Shown here: positions 50,866 through 59,858 of the stretch, piece after piece
How positions within the stretch are numbered: the first letter of the stretch is position 1
How the letters are laid out: the number at the start of each line of letters is the position of its first letter
Assembly: GCF_030504625.1 (NCBI RefSeq)
Contig: NZ_JAUKWH010000009.1
Span: forward strand, 1 to 64,000
Source: Neisseria sp. MVDL19-042950
GTDB taxonomy: Bacteria > Pseudomonadota > Gammaproteobacteria > Burkholderiales > Neisseriaceae
Length of the DNA stretch: 64,000 bases
Reading direction: 5' to 3'
Made by a program: the position numbers and the translations under genes
Notes under the pieces: model-generated
Databases searched by the model: none
What the model saw: only the letters and a program-made list of their open reading frames with translations
What the model was told of the DNA's origin: nothing

Positions 50866-51312
50866 TCAGTCTTCTTCCCAATCGCTTTTCAAAGCCGCCC
50901 GGATAATGTCCATATCAAAGCCGCGGTAAGCCAGAAAACGCATCTGCCGCTGGGTTTCTTTTAAATCCGAGCCGGGCCGTTTGAACTTTTTACGCAACAC
51001 GGCAACGGCGGTTTGCAGTTCGCTGTCGCGATCGGGCAGAAATTCGCGGGCGGTTTCTTCGGCCACGCCTTTCGCCGCCAACGCCTGTTTCAAACGCAGC
51101 CTGCCGTGCATTCTGCTTTTGCTGTGAATATAGGCTTCGGCAAAACGCTCGTCAGACTGCCAGTTGCGTTCGGCAAACTCCGCCAGCAGTTTATCCAACT
51201 CTTCTTCGCTTTCGGCATAAGGCGCGAGCTTGCGCTTGAATTCGGCACGGCTGATTTCTTGGCGGGCGAGAATATCTAAGGCGCGGGCGCGTAGGGATTT
51301 TTGCGGTTTCAT
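50866..51312 (-). CDS. recX: Regulatory protein RecX
   Basis: A 148-residue helical protein that modulates RecA filaments. Three-helix RecX repeats are visible: RARALDILARQEISRAEFKRKLAPY at the start, EFAERNWQSDERFAEAYIHSKSRMHGRLRLKQAL in the middle, and RQMRFLAYRGFDMDIIRAAL at the end. Size is usual. recA is not in the window. It lies downstream of gph, with a DUS hairpin between. Confidence 0.93.
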   Translation of the reverse strand: MKPQKSLRARALDILARQEISRAEFKRKLAPYAESEEELDKLLAEFAERNWQSDERFAEAYIHSKSRMHGRLRLKQALAAKGVAEETAREFLPDRDSELQTAVAVLRKKFKRPGSDLKETQRQMRFLAYRGFDMDIIRAALKSDWEED

Positions 51313-51321
51313 TTTTTAAGA

Positions 51322-51350
51322 GAGGCCGTCTGAAAACTTTTCAGACGGCC
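51322..51350. terminator. DUS hairpin between gph and recX
   Basis: Inverted DUS pair with a short loop, 15 bases past the gph stop. Confidence 0.65.
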
Positions 51351-51365
51351 TTACAAGCGATGGGG

Positions 51366-52073
51366 TTATTCTTGGTCTTTATCTTTCTGCGGTTGCAGAT
51401 TTTCATAAATTTCGGGCAAGGCTCCGATAATCCAGTCGGGTTTGGTGTCCGCTTCCTGTGCCAGCATGGTCATGTCGCCGTAACCGAAAGTTACGCCCAC
51501 GCTCAAGCAACCGGCCGCTTTGGCTGCGAGAATATCGTTTTTGGAATCGCCCACCATAATCATATTGGCGGGGTCGATGTTCAGCACTTCGGCGGCGTGC
51601 AGCAAGGGCATCGGGCTGGGTTTCTTTTCCGGCAGGCTGTCGCCGCCGAGTATCAGGCTGAAGTAGTCGGCAAGGCCGAGCTGTTGCAGCAGTTCCACTG
51701 CCAACACTTCGTTTTTGTTGGTAATCACCACCAGCGGAATACCCAACGTTTTCAACAGCCCCAACCCTGCTTCGGTTTCGCGATACGGGCGGGTAAAGTC
51801 GCTCAAATGTTCGCGGTAGTGGCGGATGAAAAAGGTAAAAGCCTGTTCCCACAAACTTTGCTCGGCCTGCTCTTCACGGGTATCGGTAAGCACGCGGTGA
51901 ACCAGTTTGGCAATGCCGTCGCCCACGTAGCTTTCTACTGTTTTGACGGGAAGCGGTTCCAAGCCGAGATGCTCGCGGGTAGCATTGGCGGCGGCGGCCA
52001 AATCGGGAATGGAATCGCAAAGGGTGCCGTCAAGGTCGAATGCAACGGCTTGAACGTGTTCGATGGTAGTCAT
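51366..52073 (-). CDS. gph: Phosphoglycolate phosphatase
   Basis: A 235-residue HAD-fold phosphatase that removes 2-phosphoglycolate. HAD motif I is AFDLDGTLCDSIPDL (nucleophile Asp ~13), motif II lies in IPLVVITNKNE, and the Lys and acidic motif are PEKKPSPMPLLHAAE and MVGDSKNDILAAKAAG. The helical cap follows motif I. Assignment as Gph rather than another HAD enzyme rests on overall likeness. Single gene with recX downstream. Confidence 0.88.
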   Translation of the reverse strand: MTTIEHVQAVAFDLDGTLCDSIPDLAAAANATREHLGLEPLPVKTVESYVGDGIAKLVHRVLTDTREEQAEQSLWEQAFTFFIRHYREHLSDFTRPYRETEAGLGLLKTLGIPLVVITNKNEVLAVELLQQLGLADYFSLILGGDSLPEKKPSPMPLLHAAEVLNIDPANMIMVGDSKNDILAAKAAGCLSVGVTFGYGDMTMLAQEADTKPDWIIGALPEIYENLQPQKDKDQE

Positions 52074-52132
52074 AAAGATTCTTGTGCGGAAGTATTTTTA
52101 AGAACGGCTATTGTAGCATCTCTCAAGAAGGA

Positions 52133-52161
52133 AGGCCGTCTGAAAAGTTTTCAGATGGCCT
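52133..52161. terminator. DUS hairpin after uhpT
   Basis: One arm is TTCAGATGGCCT, one change from the DUS complement. Confidence 0.6.
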
Positions 52162-52189
52162 TTGGTCGAAGCATTTCATACTCGGCAGG

Positions 52190-53587
52190 TTAATGTTTGC
52201 CCAATACTTCGTTAATCATGCGGATACGTTTTTCTTCGCCGTAAGCCACGATAATCAGCAATACGATACCGGCAAACAAGGCAAGATAGAACACGATGAA
52301 TACATCGGACCACCCGTGCAAGGTGTGGCCGAACAAAGTCAAACCGCCGCTTTTCGGATCGGCAATGGCGGCCAAGCCTACTTTGGCAACCGAGTCACCG
52401 AAGAGATAGCCGAACGTGCCGGTCATGCCGTTGGCAACGCTGATGCCTTTTTTAGGCACAAAGCCTACCAAAGAAATACCGATCAGCAATTGCGGGCCGA
52501 AAATCAGCGCACCGAGCAGGAAGAGCGAAATGTTGACCATCATCACACTGGTTGCATTGCGATACATCATTACCGCAAAGATAATCGCAATCATACAGCC
52601 CACCGCAACGGCGGCACGACGGCCGTTTAGCAGGTCGGAAACATAACCCCAGCTCAAGCTGGCAAGAATCGCGCCCACTTCAAAATAGAAAATCGTATTG
52701 ACCGCATCAAGTTTGCCGAATCCCAGCACTTCGGTTACATAAAGCGGTGCCCAGTTGTCGATGCCGATACGCACGATATAAACGAACACATTGGCAATAC
52801 ACAGCATCCAAATCCACGGATTACGCAATACAAACTGCTTGAAAGCCTGCCACATCGGCATTTCATCGGCTTTGGTATTTTCCGATTCCACCGGTTCGCC
52901 GAAAATTTCTTCGCAACGGTTCCAGCCCAGCTCTTCGGGATCGTCTTTACCGATAAAAAAGCTGGCAATACCAATCGCCAGAGCGATTAACGCGGGGAAA
53001 ATAAACATACCGTAAACATTGCCGCCGAAGAAAACATTGGCTCCCCATAACGCCAATATACCGGCGACCGCACCGCCGACATTGTGCGACATATTCCAAA
53101 AGCCGAGATAGCGTCCGCGCTCTTTACGCGGAGCCCAACGCGAAATCGTGGAATACGACGCCGGCCCGCCGGCCGCCTGGAAGATACCGTTCAAACCCCA
53201 TAAAACAATGAAAATACCGATCACGGAACCGTAAAAACTCATTAAAAGACCCATTGCCAAGACGACAATGGAAGAACACACCAACATCACTGAAATGGAT
53301 TTTTTGGTATTTTTATCACTGATGTAATAACCGACAGCAGTTTTGCCCAAACCGTAAGTGATGCTGAAAGCCAAACCGATATAACCGAGCTGAAGCGTAG
53401 TCAACCCCAGTTGTTCTTTCATCATCGGCTGAGCAGCTTTGAAGTTGTTACGAATCAAATACATACACATGTAAGTAACAAACACCACTAAAAAGGCCTT
53501 TAAAAACTGCCTGAGCCACATCCTGCGCTGCTCGGCAATAGGAATACCCTTGTTGGGAATTTTATTGATGGCCAAAAATCTTGACAT
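52190..53587 (-). CDS. uhpT: Hexose-phosphate transporter, UhpT-like (MFS)
   Basis: A 465-residue organophosphate:phosphate antiporter with twelve membrane segments. Close likeness to E. coli UhpT in MWLRQFLKAFLVVFVTYMCMYLIRNNFKAAQ, GFWNMSHNVGGAVAG, and FGPQLLIGISLVGFVPKK, including two arginines of the phosphate site (Arg in LIRNNF and VRIGIDNW). GlpT is an alternative. In E. coli uhpT is switched on by UhpABC, and none of these is seen. A 22-base palindrome (53740-53761) about 150 bases upstream may be the operator of another regulator. Confidence 0.85.
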   Translation of the reverse strand: MSRFLAINKIPNKGIPIAEQRRMWLRQFLKAFLVVFVTYMCMYLIRNNFKAAQPMMKEQLGLTTLQLGYIGLAFSITYGLGKTAVGYYISDKNTKKSISVMLVCSSIVVLAMGLLMSFYGSVIGIFIVLWGLNGIFQAAGGPASYSTISRWAPRKERGRYLGFWNMSHNVGGAVAGILALWGANVFFGGNVYGMFIFPALIALAIGIASFFIGKDDPEELGWNRCEEIFGEPVESENTKADEMPMWQAFKQFVLRNPWIWMLCIANVFVYIVRIGIDNWAPLYVTEVLGFGKLDAVNTIFYFEVGAILASLSWGYVSDLLNGRRAAVAVGCMIAIIFAVMMYRNATSVMMVNISLFLLGALIFGPQLLIGISLVGFVPKKGISVANGMTGTFGYLFGDSVAKVGLAAIADPKSGGLTLFGHTLHGWSDVFIVFYLALFAGIVLLIIVAYGEEKRIRMINEVLGKH

Positions 53588-53739
53588 GGCTAGACTCCTT
53601 TAATTTGTAGGGTGGTAATAATATTACTCTTCATTAAAATATTCTTGTCTTAAATTTTCTGTTTTAAGTCAAAAAAATTAATACTAATTTTATATATTTA
53701 ATCCAAATCTTAAAATTTCTTTCCAAAGTTTCCATATCA

Positions 53740-53761
53740 GATAGTTAACTAATTAACTATC
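53740..53761. promoter_or_regulatory. Palindrome upstream of uhpT, candidate operator
   Basis: Arms GATAGTTAA and TTAACTATC are perfect complements around a four-base centre (CTAA). It is too A/T rich to be a DUS and lies about 150 bases before the transporter start. The cognate regulator is unknown. Confidence 0.4.
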
Positions 53762-53798
53762 CTGCGTGATCCGTTGCCGCCTTTTTTGATATCCAAAT

Positions 53799-53836
53799 AA
53801 AAAAGGCCGTCTGAAAAGTTTTCAGACGGCCTTTTT
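53799..53836. terminator. DUS hairpin after exbD
   Basis: AAAAAGGCCGTCTGAAAA and complement with T run, 20 bases after the exbD stop. Confidence 0.75.
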
Positions 53837-53855
53837 ACCTTAAACCCCAATACCT

Positions 53856-54287
53856 TTATTTCGCACGGGTTTCCGTAATAAACCCTATCTTACTGATGCC
53901 GGCCTCTCGAGCCGCCCCCAGCGCTTTATTCACAAAATCATATTCCACGCTTTTATCGGCCGCAATAGCCACAATCGTATCGGCATTATCGGCCTTGGCC
54001 TGCTTCAGTTGTGCCGTCAGCTCTTCCAAGTCGCGTTTTTCGGTTGATTCCGCTCCCAAATAATAAGCGCCGTCTGCATCAATCGTCAGGCGCAGCGGTT
54101 CTTTCGGCTGCGTTTCCTGCTTGGCGGTTTCCGAAGCGGTCGGCAGTTGCAAAGGAATGGAATGCGTCAGCACCGGCATGGTAATCATAAATACAATCAA
54201 CAACACCAACATCACGTCCACTAAAGGCGTAACGTTGATCTCGGCCATCGGCGAATCTTCGCCTGAATTCATCGAACCGAATGCCAT
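53856..54287 (-). CDS. exbD: Biopolymer transport protein ExbD
   Basis: A 143-residue inner-membrane protein of the TonB energy complex. It starts MAFGSMNSGEDSPMAEINVTPLVDVMLVLLIVFMIT: the Asp of PLVDVMLVLL lies in the single membrane helix (residues ~20-43) and is needed for proton use. The rest is the periplasmic ExbD domain. Last gene of tonB - small ORF - exbB - exbD; four bases after exbB. Full length. Confidence 0.95.
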   Translation of the reverse strand: MAFGSMNSGEDSPMAEINVTPLVDVMLVLLIVFMITMPVLTHSIPLQLPTASETAKQETQPKEPLRLTIDADGAYYLGAESTEKRDLEELTAQLKQAKADNADTIVAIAADKSVEYDFVNKALGAAREAGISKIGFITETRAK

Positions 54288-54291
54288 AATC

Positions 54292-54951
54292 TTAATCCTT
54301 GTTGTTCAACAGCTGCACATGGAAATCATGGGCAAAAGCGTCCATATCCTGTGCCAGCGTTTTATTGCCGCGTACCAAGAAGTTGTATGCCAACACTGCT
54401 GGAATCGCCACAAACAAACCGGCCGCCGTCGCCACCAATGCCTCGCCAATCGGGCCGGCCACGGCGGCAATGCTCATCTGCCCACTTTGGCTGATGTTGA
54501 TTAACGCATGGTAAATCCCCCACACCGTACCGAAAAGGCCGATAAAGGGAGCCGTAGCACCGATTGAAGCCAATGCGGTCAGGCCACCGTCGAATCTACG
54601 CAGGATTTGGCTCATGCTGTTACGGATTTGGCGCACCAGATATTCGTTTAACGGTACCGCAGCGGCAATCTGGGTATCTTTGTGCCTGTTGTAGTTTTGA
54701 TGGGCGCGTACGGCTTCCAACGTTAAATCGCTCATCGGGGAATCCACTTTTTTTGCTTTCTGCACAGCTTCGTCCAGCGACTTGGCATCCCAAATCATCG
54801 GTTTCACGGTGCGGTTGCCTTTTTTGGCTTTGCTTAGTTTGACTGCACGGACAACAATTACCGTCCAAGTAACAATACTCATCAGTACCAACGTCAAAAA
54901 CACACCAATCAGCACATAATCGCCTGATTCAAAAACCAATCCTAAATTCAT
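54292..54951 (-). CDS. exbB: Biopolymer transport protein ExbB
   Basis: A 219-residue three-helix membrane protein (segments near residues 13-35, ~125-150 and ~165-190) that forms the proton channel with ExbD. The MotA/TolQ/ExbB signature is [27 protein letters not shown], followed by [25 protein letters not shown]. It powers TonB-dependent import of iron and zinc carriers across the outer membrane. It lies 33 bases downstream of a small membrane ORF and four bases upstream of exbD. Confidence 0.95.
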   Translation of the reverse strand: MNLGLVFESGDYVLIGVFLTLVLMSIVTWTVIVVRAVKLSKAKKGNRTVKPMIWDAKSLDEAVQKAKKVDSPMSDLTLEAVRAHQNYNRHKDTQIAAAVPLNEYLVRQIRNSMSQILRRFDGGLTALASIGATAPFIGLFGTVWGIYHALINISQSGQMSIAAVAGPIGEALVATAAGLFVAIPAVLAYNFLVRGNKTLAQDMDAFAHDFHVQLLNNKD

Positions 54952-54983
54952 AACTTCTTCCTAAAATATCAAACAAATGTTAC

Positions 54984-55115
54984 TTAAAACTCTTTTTCTG
55001 CAGTAATTAAAACCAATGCCTTTATTAATCCGAACAGCAGATAAGCAAGCACACCCGCAGCAAGCAGGCCGCCTGAAAGCCAGAAATAAAAACCGGGAGA
55101 GGTAGGTGTCATCAT
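54984..55115 (-). CDS. Small single-span membrane protein in the tonB operon
   Basis: A 43-codon ORF in the 228-base gap between tonB and exbB, same strand. The product has a single hydrophobic stretch (residues 16-38: GGLLAAGVLAYLLFGLIKAL) framed by a short polar start (MMTPTSPGFYFW) and an acidic-basic tail (TAEKEF). The layout recalls small subunits such as KdpF, but no kdp genes are present. Two ATGs (55115, 55112) and no strong ribosome site make it uncertain. If real, it could be an accessory part of the TonB-ExbBD complex. Unrecognised. Confidence 0.45.
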   Translation of the reverse strand: MMTPTSPGFYFWLSGGLLAAGVLAYLLFGLIKALVLITAEKEF

Positions 55116-55179
55116 AAAGCTTATCTACTCTTAATCTTTGCCGAGAAAAATCAAAGGCGATTTCATCGTTTGGTTACCG

Positions 55180-56109
55180 TTAAGCATCGTCAAGGGAGAA
55201 TTTCACAGGTACGGTGAATTCAGTCCACTTGTCTGCGCTGAAACTACCTGTTTGCGCTGCTTTCTGAGCCGCTCTATCCAATCGCGACTTACCGCTTGAA
55301 CGGGCTATTTTTACGCTTGCCACTTTTCCGCCCGGAGCAACCAATACGTGTAAAACAACCGTACCTTCTTCTCCGTTTTCAAGAGATAGCGGAGGATATG
55401 GCGGTCTGGGAATTCTACCGGTTGCTTTAACGGGATTAGACGCGCTGCCTCCTCTGCCGCTGCCGTCGCCTCCGCCGCCTCCGTTTCCGTGGCCGCTACC
55501 GGTTTTATCGCCGCTGCCGGTGCCTCTGCCCAAGCCGCGGCCTTCACCGTCTCCGACAACACCGCTGCCTTTTCCTGAGCCTTTGCCGCCGCCTTTCCCT
55601 TCACTGCTGCCGTCACCGGTCGCCCCCGGAGCGGTGAATTTTTTATCTTCCCCTCCCACAGGTTTGTCTGCCGGTTTGTCTGCGACTTTTTCAGCCGGTT
55701 TCTCAACGGGTTTTTCCACCGTTTTCTCTTTTTCAACTGGCTTTTCAATAGGTTTCGGTTTTTCTATCGGTTTTTCTTTGGGTTTCGGCTTTTCCTTTTC
55801 TTGACGGATATCCGCTTTTTCTTTAGTGGTAATAACCGGCTTGATCTTCTCTTTAGGCTTGGGTTGTTCCTTTGGTTTTTGAGGCTGCGGTTTAGGACGC
55901 GGCTTTTCCGCTTCGGGAGCCGCCCCCCCTCCGGCAGCACCTTCCAATCTGCCGTCACCTCCGCCAAAATCTCCCAAGTCGACAAATTCGATATGTTCAA
56001 TACCGACCGCGGCGGGAGGAGCAGCACGCCACAACAAAGACATCAGTCCGACATGTAAAAAGGCCACCAAAACGAATGTGGTGGGAGTTAAAATACGTTC
56101 ATTTTTCAT
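55180..56109 (-). CDS. tonB: TonB energy transducer
   Basis: A 309-residue protein with one N-terminal membrane anchor (FVLVAFLHVGLMSLLW, residues ~12-27). A long Pro/Lys/Glu-rich spacer (about 80-150, with PKPKEKPIEKP-type repeats) and a Gly-rich part (~165-215) span the periplasm. The C-terminal TonB domain begins RIPRPPYPPLSLENGEEG and ends in KFSLDDA. It transmits energy from ExbB-ExbD to outer-membrane receptors. First of the operon. A Fur-like palindrome is just upstream. The Gly-rich spacer is larger than in E. coli. Confidence 0.93.
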   Translation of the reverse strand: MKNERILTPTTFVLVAFLHVGLMSLLWRAAPPAAVGIEHIEFVDLGDFGGGDGRLEGAAGGGAAPEAEKPRPKPQPQKPKEQPKPKEKIKPVITTKEKADIRQEKEKPKPKEKPIEKPKPIEKPVEKEKTVEKPVEKPAEKVADKPADKPVGGEDKKFTAPGATGDGSSEGKGGGKGSGKGSGVVGDGEGRGLGRGTGSGDKTGSGHGNGGGGGDGSGRGGSASNPVKATGRIPRPPYPPLSLENGEEGTVVLHVLVAPGGKVASVKIARSSGKSRLDRAAQKAAQTGSFSADKWTEFTVPVKFSLDDA

Positions 56110-56124
56110 AATATGAAATGTTAA

Positions 56125-56145
56125 TGCAAACTATTATAATTTGCA
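56125..56145 (-). promoter_or_regulatory. Candidate Fur operator upstream of tonB
   Basis: Arms TGCAAA and TTTGCA flank the nine-base AT centre CTATTATAA, starting 16 bases before the tonB ATG. The AT-rich, dyad layout resembles neisserial Fur boxes with TTATnATTTGC. tonB-exbBD is iron-regulated in Neisseria, which fits. Confidence 0.4.
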
Positions 56146-56273
56146 AGGTATTAAAATTACTACAACAAATAAAATATTAAAAATAAAAGTGAAATCAATC
56201 AGATAAAATATTGTTCAATAACAAATTGTTGAAAAATTTTTCATAAGAAAGCAGTTAAAGTAACTCTTGTAAT

Positions 56274-56323
56274 AAAAGGCCGTCTGAGAACATTGTTTGA
56301 ATCATGTTTTCAGGCGGCCTTTT
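56274..56323. terminator. Diverged DUS hairpin after nsrR
   Basis: AAAAGGCCGTCTGAGAACA and TGTTTTCAGGCGGCCTTTT, two arms each with one base off the DUS; a long stem with T run. Confidence 0.65.
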
Positions 56324-56379
56324 ACATAAATATTCATATTCCGCCGACTGCGCCGAGCGGCTAAGTAACAGCTCTGCTC

Positions 56380-56844
56380 TTACCTAACGGCTCCCAGTCT
56401 GAAATCGCTTACAATCTCTATTTTAGGAAGATAAAGTAAGTCATAAGTCGGCTTGTTTAATAAATCCGCCAAGGTAAACCCGTCGAGATAGTTTAAAAAC
56501 GCTTTAACTCCCCCTCCGATAATGCCGGCCAAACGGCAATTAGGGGCAATTAAACAATCGTTATTCGACCCCATACATTCCACCATCTGCATCGGTTCCA
56601 AATGGCGGACTACCGCCCCGATATTGATTTGATCCGCCGAGCAAGCGAGCTTCAAACCGCCGCCTTTGCCTCGCACGCTGTCTAAAAATCCGCCTTTTAC
56701 CAAAGCGGTTACCACCTTCATCAAGTGGCTTTTAGATATACCGTAAGTATCGGCAATCGTGCCTATATTCACGAGTGCGTCATCATTGATGGCGGTATAA
56801 ATGAGTACACGTAATCCGTAATCCGTATGTTGAGTTAAATACAT
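56380..56844 (-). CDS. nsrR: Nitric-oxide-sensing repressor NsrR (Rrf2 family)
   Basis: A 154-residue Rrf2 regulator that binds a Fe-S cluster and represses NO-response genes in Neisseria. The winged helix is MYLTQHTDYGLRVLIYTAIN with the wing GKGGGLKLA. Three Cys in VECMGSNNDCLIAPNCRL (residues ~91-107) are the cluster ligands with the spacing typical of NsrR. It is divergent from a hemerythrin-nnrS pair and probably controls it. Length typical. Confident at family level; the subtype rests on the Cys spacing. Confidence 0.9.
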   Translation of the reverse strand: MYLTQHTDYGLRVLIYTAINDDALVNIGTIADTYGISKSHLMKVVTALVKGGFLDSVRGKGGGLKLACSADQINIGAVVRHLEPMQMVECMGSNNDCLIAPNCRLAGIIGGGVKAFLNYLDGFTLADLLNKPTYDLLYLPKIEIVSDFRLGAVR

Positions 56845-56935
56845 AATATCTCTATAAAATAATAAATAAAACTATTGTATCCGGCTTATTTTCGCCGCTA
56901 TCGCTTTTGTTTGTTTGACTTTATCAGCAATTAAC

Positions 56936-56952
56936 TTTCATAATATATGAAA
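56936..56952. promoter_or_regulatory. Palindrome in the nsrR-hemerythrin divergent promoter
   Basis: TTTCATAATATATGAAA is a perfect 7-3-7 dyad, 30 bases before the hemerythrin ATG and 92 bases before nsrR. It could be an NsrR site controlling both directions. Not tested against the known NsrR consensus. Confidence 0.45.
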
Positions 56953-56981
56953 CTTATAAAAGAAGCCAGCACAAATAAACC

Positions 56982-57347
56982 ATGAAACCATTGAAACGCC
57001 ACCCCAGCCTAATCGAGCTCTCCCGCGAGCATCATCACGCCCTTGCTTTATGTTTGCGCATATTGAGAGATCCTGCTGCAGATCATCAAGCCGATATTGA
57101 ATCCCACATTCCCGTCTTATTAAAGCATTTTGAAGCCGAAGAAACTCAGTTTGCCCCGCATTGGTTTCAACTGAACGATGCTTTGCGCCGTCGTTTTGAA
57201 AACGAGCACGCTCAACTGCGCGCCATGATCCATGCCCCGCAATTTAACGATAAAGATTGGAACACGTCATTTGCACAAACGCTGCGCGAACATGCCCGAT
57301 TTGAAGAACGCGAATTGTTCCCTGCCATTGAGCCTTTTTTAGACTGA
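56982..57347 (+). CDS. Hemerythrin-domain protein
   Basis: A 121-residue four-helix protein with a di-iron hemerythrin-like site: HHALAL near residue 17, HFEAEETQF near 50, ENEHAQL near 75 and a C-terminal HARFEERELFP carry His and Glu ligands. Small single-domain hemerythrins bind O2 or NO. It is 74 bases upstream of nnrS and lies divergent from nsrR, so a role in NO handling is likely. Not the longer RIC/DnrN repair protein. Confidence 0.85.
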   Translation: MKPLKRHPSLIELSREHHHALALCLRILRDPAADHQADIESHIPVLLKHFEAEETQFAPHWFQLNDALRRRFENEHAQLRAMIHAPQFNDKDWNTSFAQTLREHARFEERELFPAIEPFLD

Positions 57348-57421
57348 ACCGTATTCTGAACCGTATTGTTTTCAGACGGCCTGCCGACACTTAAATATTA
57401 AAAACAACAAAGGAACCTCCA

Positions 57422-58576
57422 ATGAACTCGCTATTCAACCACCCCGTTTGGGCTATGGCTTTCCGCCCGTTCTACATACTGGCGGCACTTTTCGGAGCAT
57501 TATCGGTTTTACTGTGGGGATTCGGCTATCAAGGCACAATCGATTTGCCCTCCTTCTACTGGCACGCGCATGAGATGATTTGGGGTTATTCAGGTGCGGT
57601 TGTGGTAGGTTTTCTGTTAACTGCCGTCGCCACTTGGACCGGCCAGCCTCCGACACGCGGCGGAGCGTTATTCGGACTGGCATTACTTTGGCTGCTGGCC
57701 CGTGCCGCCATGTACTTTCCTCACGGAGTATTACTCAGCGGTATCTTGGGAACGTTGTTTTTTTGGTATGCCGCAGTATGTATGGCCATACCGGTCATCA
57801 AAAGCCGCAATTCCCGTAACTATATCGCCGTTGTAGCACTATTTTTATTCGGGCTTACCCATGCCGTTTTCCATCTCTATCTTCATCCTTTTCAGGCGGC
57901 CTTAGTATTAAACGGCTTATTGGCCGGTTTGATCATGGTAGCCGGATTCATCGGCTTAGTCGGTATGCGTATCATGCCGTTTTTTACCGCCAAGCGTTTA
58001 AGCATTCCGCAAGTGGCCAGCCCGCTGTGGGTGGCTCTGTCGGCCTTGGTTCTGCCGATGTTTGCCGCCATTCTGATGATGCTGCAAACCACCCTGCCTC
58101 TTGCCGCCTTATGCGCTGTTGCCGCAGGTGCCATCAATTGCGTGCAGTTGTTCCGCTGGTGGCATAAAAATGTTTTACGCGAACCGATGTTATGGGTTTT
58201 GTTTGCAGGTTATCTTTTTACCGCACTCGGGCTATTGGTTATGGGTATTGCCTATTGGCTGACAGAATATCTGAGCTTGGGTGTACACCTTATCGGTGTC
58301 GGCGGCATCGGTTTATTGACTGTCGGCATGATGGCACGTAGCGCTCTCGGCCACACGGGACATCCGATTTATCCCGCTCCGAAGGGCATGCCGCTGGCTT
58401 TCTGGTTGATGGTTGCCGCTACTTTTGTACGCGTGCTAGCGGCTTTTACCGGCAGCACCGCTTATACGCACAGTATTCGTTTTTCAGCAGTTTTGTTTGC
58501 GCTTTCATTACTGCTATACGCATGGCGTTATCTTCCATGGCTGCTTACCCCCCGTGCCGACGGCAAACCCGGTTAA
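57422..58576 (+). CDS. nnrS: NnrS-family membrane protein
   Basis: A 384-residue inner-membrane protein with about twelve hydrophobic segments. It starts [24 protein letters not shown], then [25 protein letters not shown] with conserved His, and later [13 protein letters not shown] and [13 protein letters not shown]. NnrS proteins bind heme and copper and protect against nitrosative stress in denitrifiers. AAAGGAACC lies at good spacing before the ATG. It follows the hemerythrin gene across a lone DUS; together they form an NO-response pair beside nsrR. Confidence 0.92.
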   Translation: MNSLFNHPVWAMAFRPFYILAALFGALSVLLWGFGYQGTIDLPSFYWHAHEMIWGYSGAVVVGFLLTAVATWTGQPPTRGGALFGLALLWLLARAAMYFPHGVLLSGILGTLFFWYAAVCMAIPVIKSRNSRNYIAVVALFLFGLTHAVFHLYLHPFQAALVLNGLLAGLIMVAGFIGLVGMRIMPFFTAKRLSIPQVASPLWVALSALVLPMFAAILMMLQTTLPLAALCAVAAGAINCVQLFRWWHKNVLREPMLWVLFAGYLFTALGLLVMGIAYWLTEYLSLGVHLIGVGGIGLLTVGMMARSALGHTGHPIYPAPKGMPLAFWLMVAATFVRVLAAFTGSTAYTHSIRFSAVLFALSLLLYAWRYLPWLLTPRADGKPG

Positions 58577-58600
58577 TCAAGCCATTATATATATCTTGAA

Positions 58601-58639
58601 AGCAAGCAGGCCGTCTGAACCTTTTCAGACGGCTTGCTT
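58601..58639. terminator. DUS hairpin after nnrS
   Basis: AGCAAGC before the left DUS and GCTTGCT after the right one extend the stem. Confidence 0.65.
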
Positions 58640-58700
58640 ATGCTTAAACTATTACCTCGGCTTTTCAAATCACTCCATCCATAAATCACAAGGAAGCAAT

Positions 58701-59744
58701 ATGTCAAACCGCATCAAAGTCGGCATTGTCGGTGCCACCGGTTATACCGGAGTAGAGTTATTGCGTTTATTGTCTGCACATCCCCATGTAGAAGTTACGG
58801 CAGTTACCAGCCGTAGCGAAGCAGGCATAACCGTTGCCGATTATTTCCCCAGTCTACGCGGCGTTTATGACTTGGTTTTCCAAACGCCAAACGATGCACT
58901 CTTGGATAAATGTGATCTTGTCTTCTTCGCCACTCCGAACGGCGTAGCCATGAAAGAAGCGCCTGCTCTTCTTGCTAAAGGCATTCGTGTAATCGACCTT
59001 TCGGCGGACTACCGTATTCAAGACATCCCCACTTGGGAAAAGTGGTATGGCATGACCCACGCCAGCCCCGAAACAGTTGCAGAAGCGGTTTACGGACTGA
59101 GCGAGATGAACCGCGCAACCTTAGCTCAGGCCAAACTGGTAGCCAATCCCGGATGCTACCCCACTTGCGTTACCCTTGCCATGCTTCCTTTGTTGAAATC
59201 AGGCCGTCTGAAAGAAAATATGCCTTTGATTGCCGACTGCAAATCGGGCGTTTCCGGTGCGGGACGCAAAGCCAACGTCGGAACCTTATTTTGCGAAGCT
59301 GGTGATAACTTCAAAGCTTACGGCGTATCCGGCCATCGCCATCTGCCTGAAATCAAGCAAACCATCAACCGGCTACAACGCAATATCGCCGAGGGTTTTG
59401 TGTTCGTTCCCCATCTAACCCCCATGATCCGCGGCATGCATGCCACCCTTTACCTGCATTTGCAAGACGGCACCGATCCACATCGTATTTTGGCAGACTT
59501 CTATCAAAACAGCCCCTTTGTCGATGTTATGCCCGAAGGCAGTTCACCAGAAACACGCAGCGTACGGGGTGCCAATCTTTGTCGTATCAGCGTTCAAAAA
59601 GCCCCCCAACACGATATTTGGATTGTATTGTCAGTTATCGACAATCTGGTTAAAGGAGCGGCGGGCCAAGCCGTTCAAAATATGAATATTATGTTTGGCT
59701 TTAATGAGGATACCGGTTTGCAAATTACTCCGTTGCTCCCTTGA
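58701..59744 (+). CDS. argC: N-acetyl-gamma-glutamyl-phosphate reductase
   Basis: A 347-residue NADPH-dependent enzyme, third step of arginine synthesis. [22 protein letters not shown] (~7-28) is the nucleotide fold; [18 protein letters not shown] (~150) carries the catalytic Cys; [10 protein letters not shown] and [16 protein letters not shown] hold active-site His and substrate contacts. Type 1 ArgC. Start at MSNRIKVGI with AAGGA upstream; a longer frame begins inside nnrS without support. No other arg genes adjacent, as usual in Neisseria. Confidence 0.96.
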   Translation: MSNRIKVGIVGATGYTGVELLRLLSAHPHVEVTAVTSRSEAGITVADYFPSLRGVYDLVFQTPNDALLDKCDLVFFATPNGVAMKEAPALLAKGIRVIDLSADYRIQDIPTWEKWYGMTHASPETVAEAVYGLSEMNRATLAQAKLVANPGCYPTCVTLAMLPLLKSGRLKENMPLIADCKSGVSGAGRKANVGTLFCEAGDNFKAYGVSGHRHLPEIKQTINRLQRNIAEGFVFVPHLTPMIRGMHATLYLHLQDGTDPHRILADFYQNSPFVDVMPEGSSPETRSVRGANLCRISVQKAPQHDIWIVLSVIDNLVKGAAGQAVQNMNIMFGFNEDTGLQITPLLP

Positions 59745-59823
59745 AGCATTTTAAATTTCTACCATAACCATATTTGAATTTACGTATCTTTAAAATATAC
59801 CCATTAGCAATGTAATTCTGTTT

Positions 59824-59854
59824 AGGCCGTCTGAAACTCCTTTTCAGACGGCCT
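59824..59854. terminator. Bidirectional DUS hairpin
   Basis: Inverted DUS pair between argC and the convergent small ORF. Confidence 0.7.
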
Positions 59855-59858
59855 CTCC

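Larger units (their letters stand above)
53588..53855. other. AT-rich uhpT upstream region
   Basis: A 268-base gap that holds a palindrome at 53740-53761 and the exbD terminator; no ORF. Confidence 0.5.

Noticed and set aside
55520..55804. Plus-strand Pro/Ser-rich ORF opposite tonB
   Set aside because: It is the complement of the Gly/Lys-rich tonB spacer.
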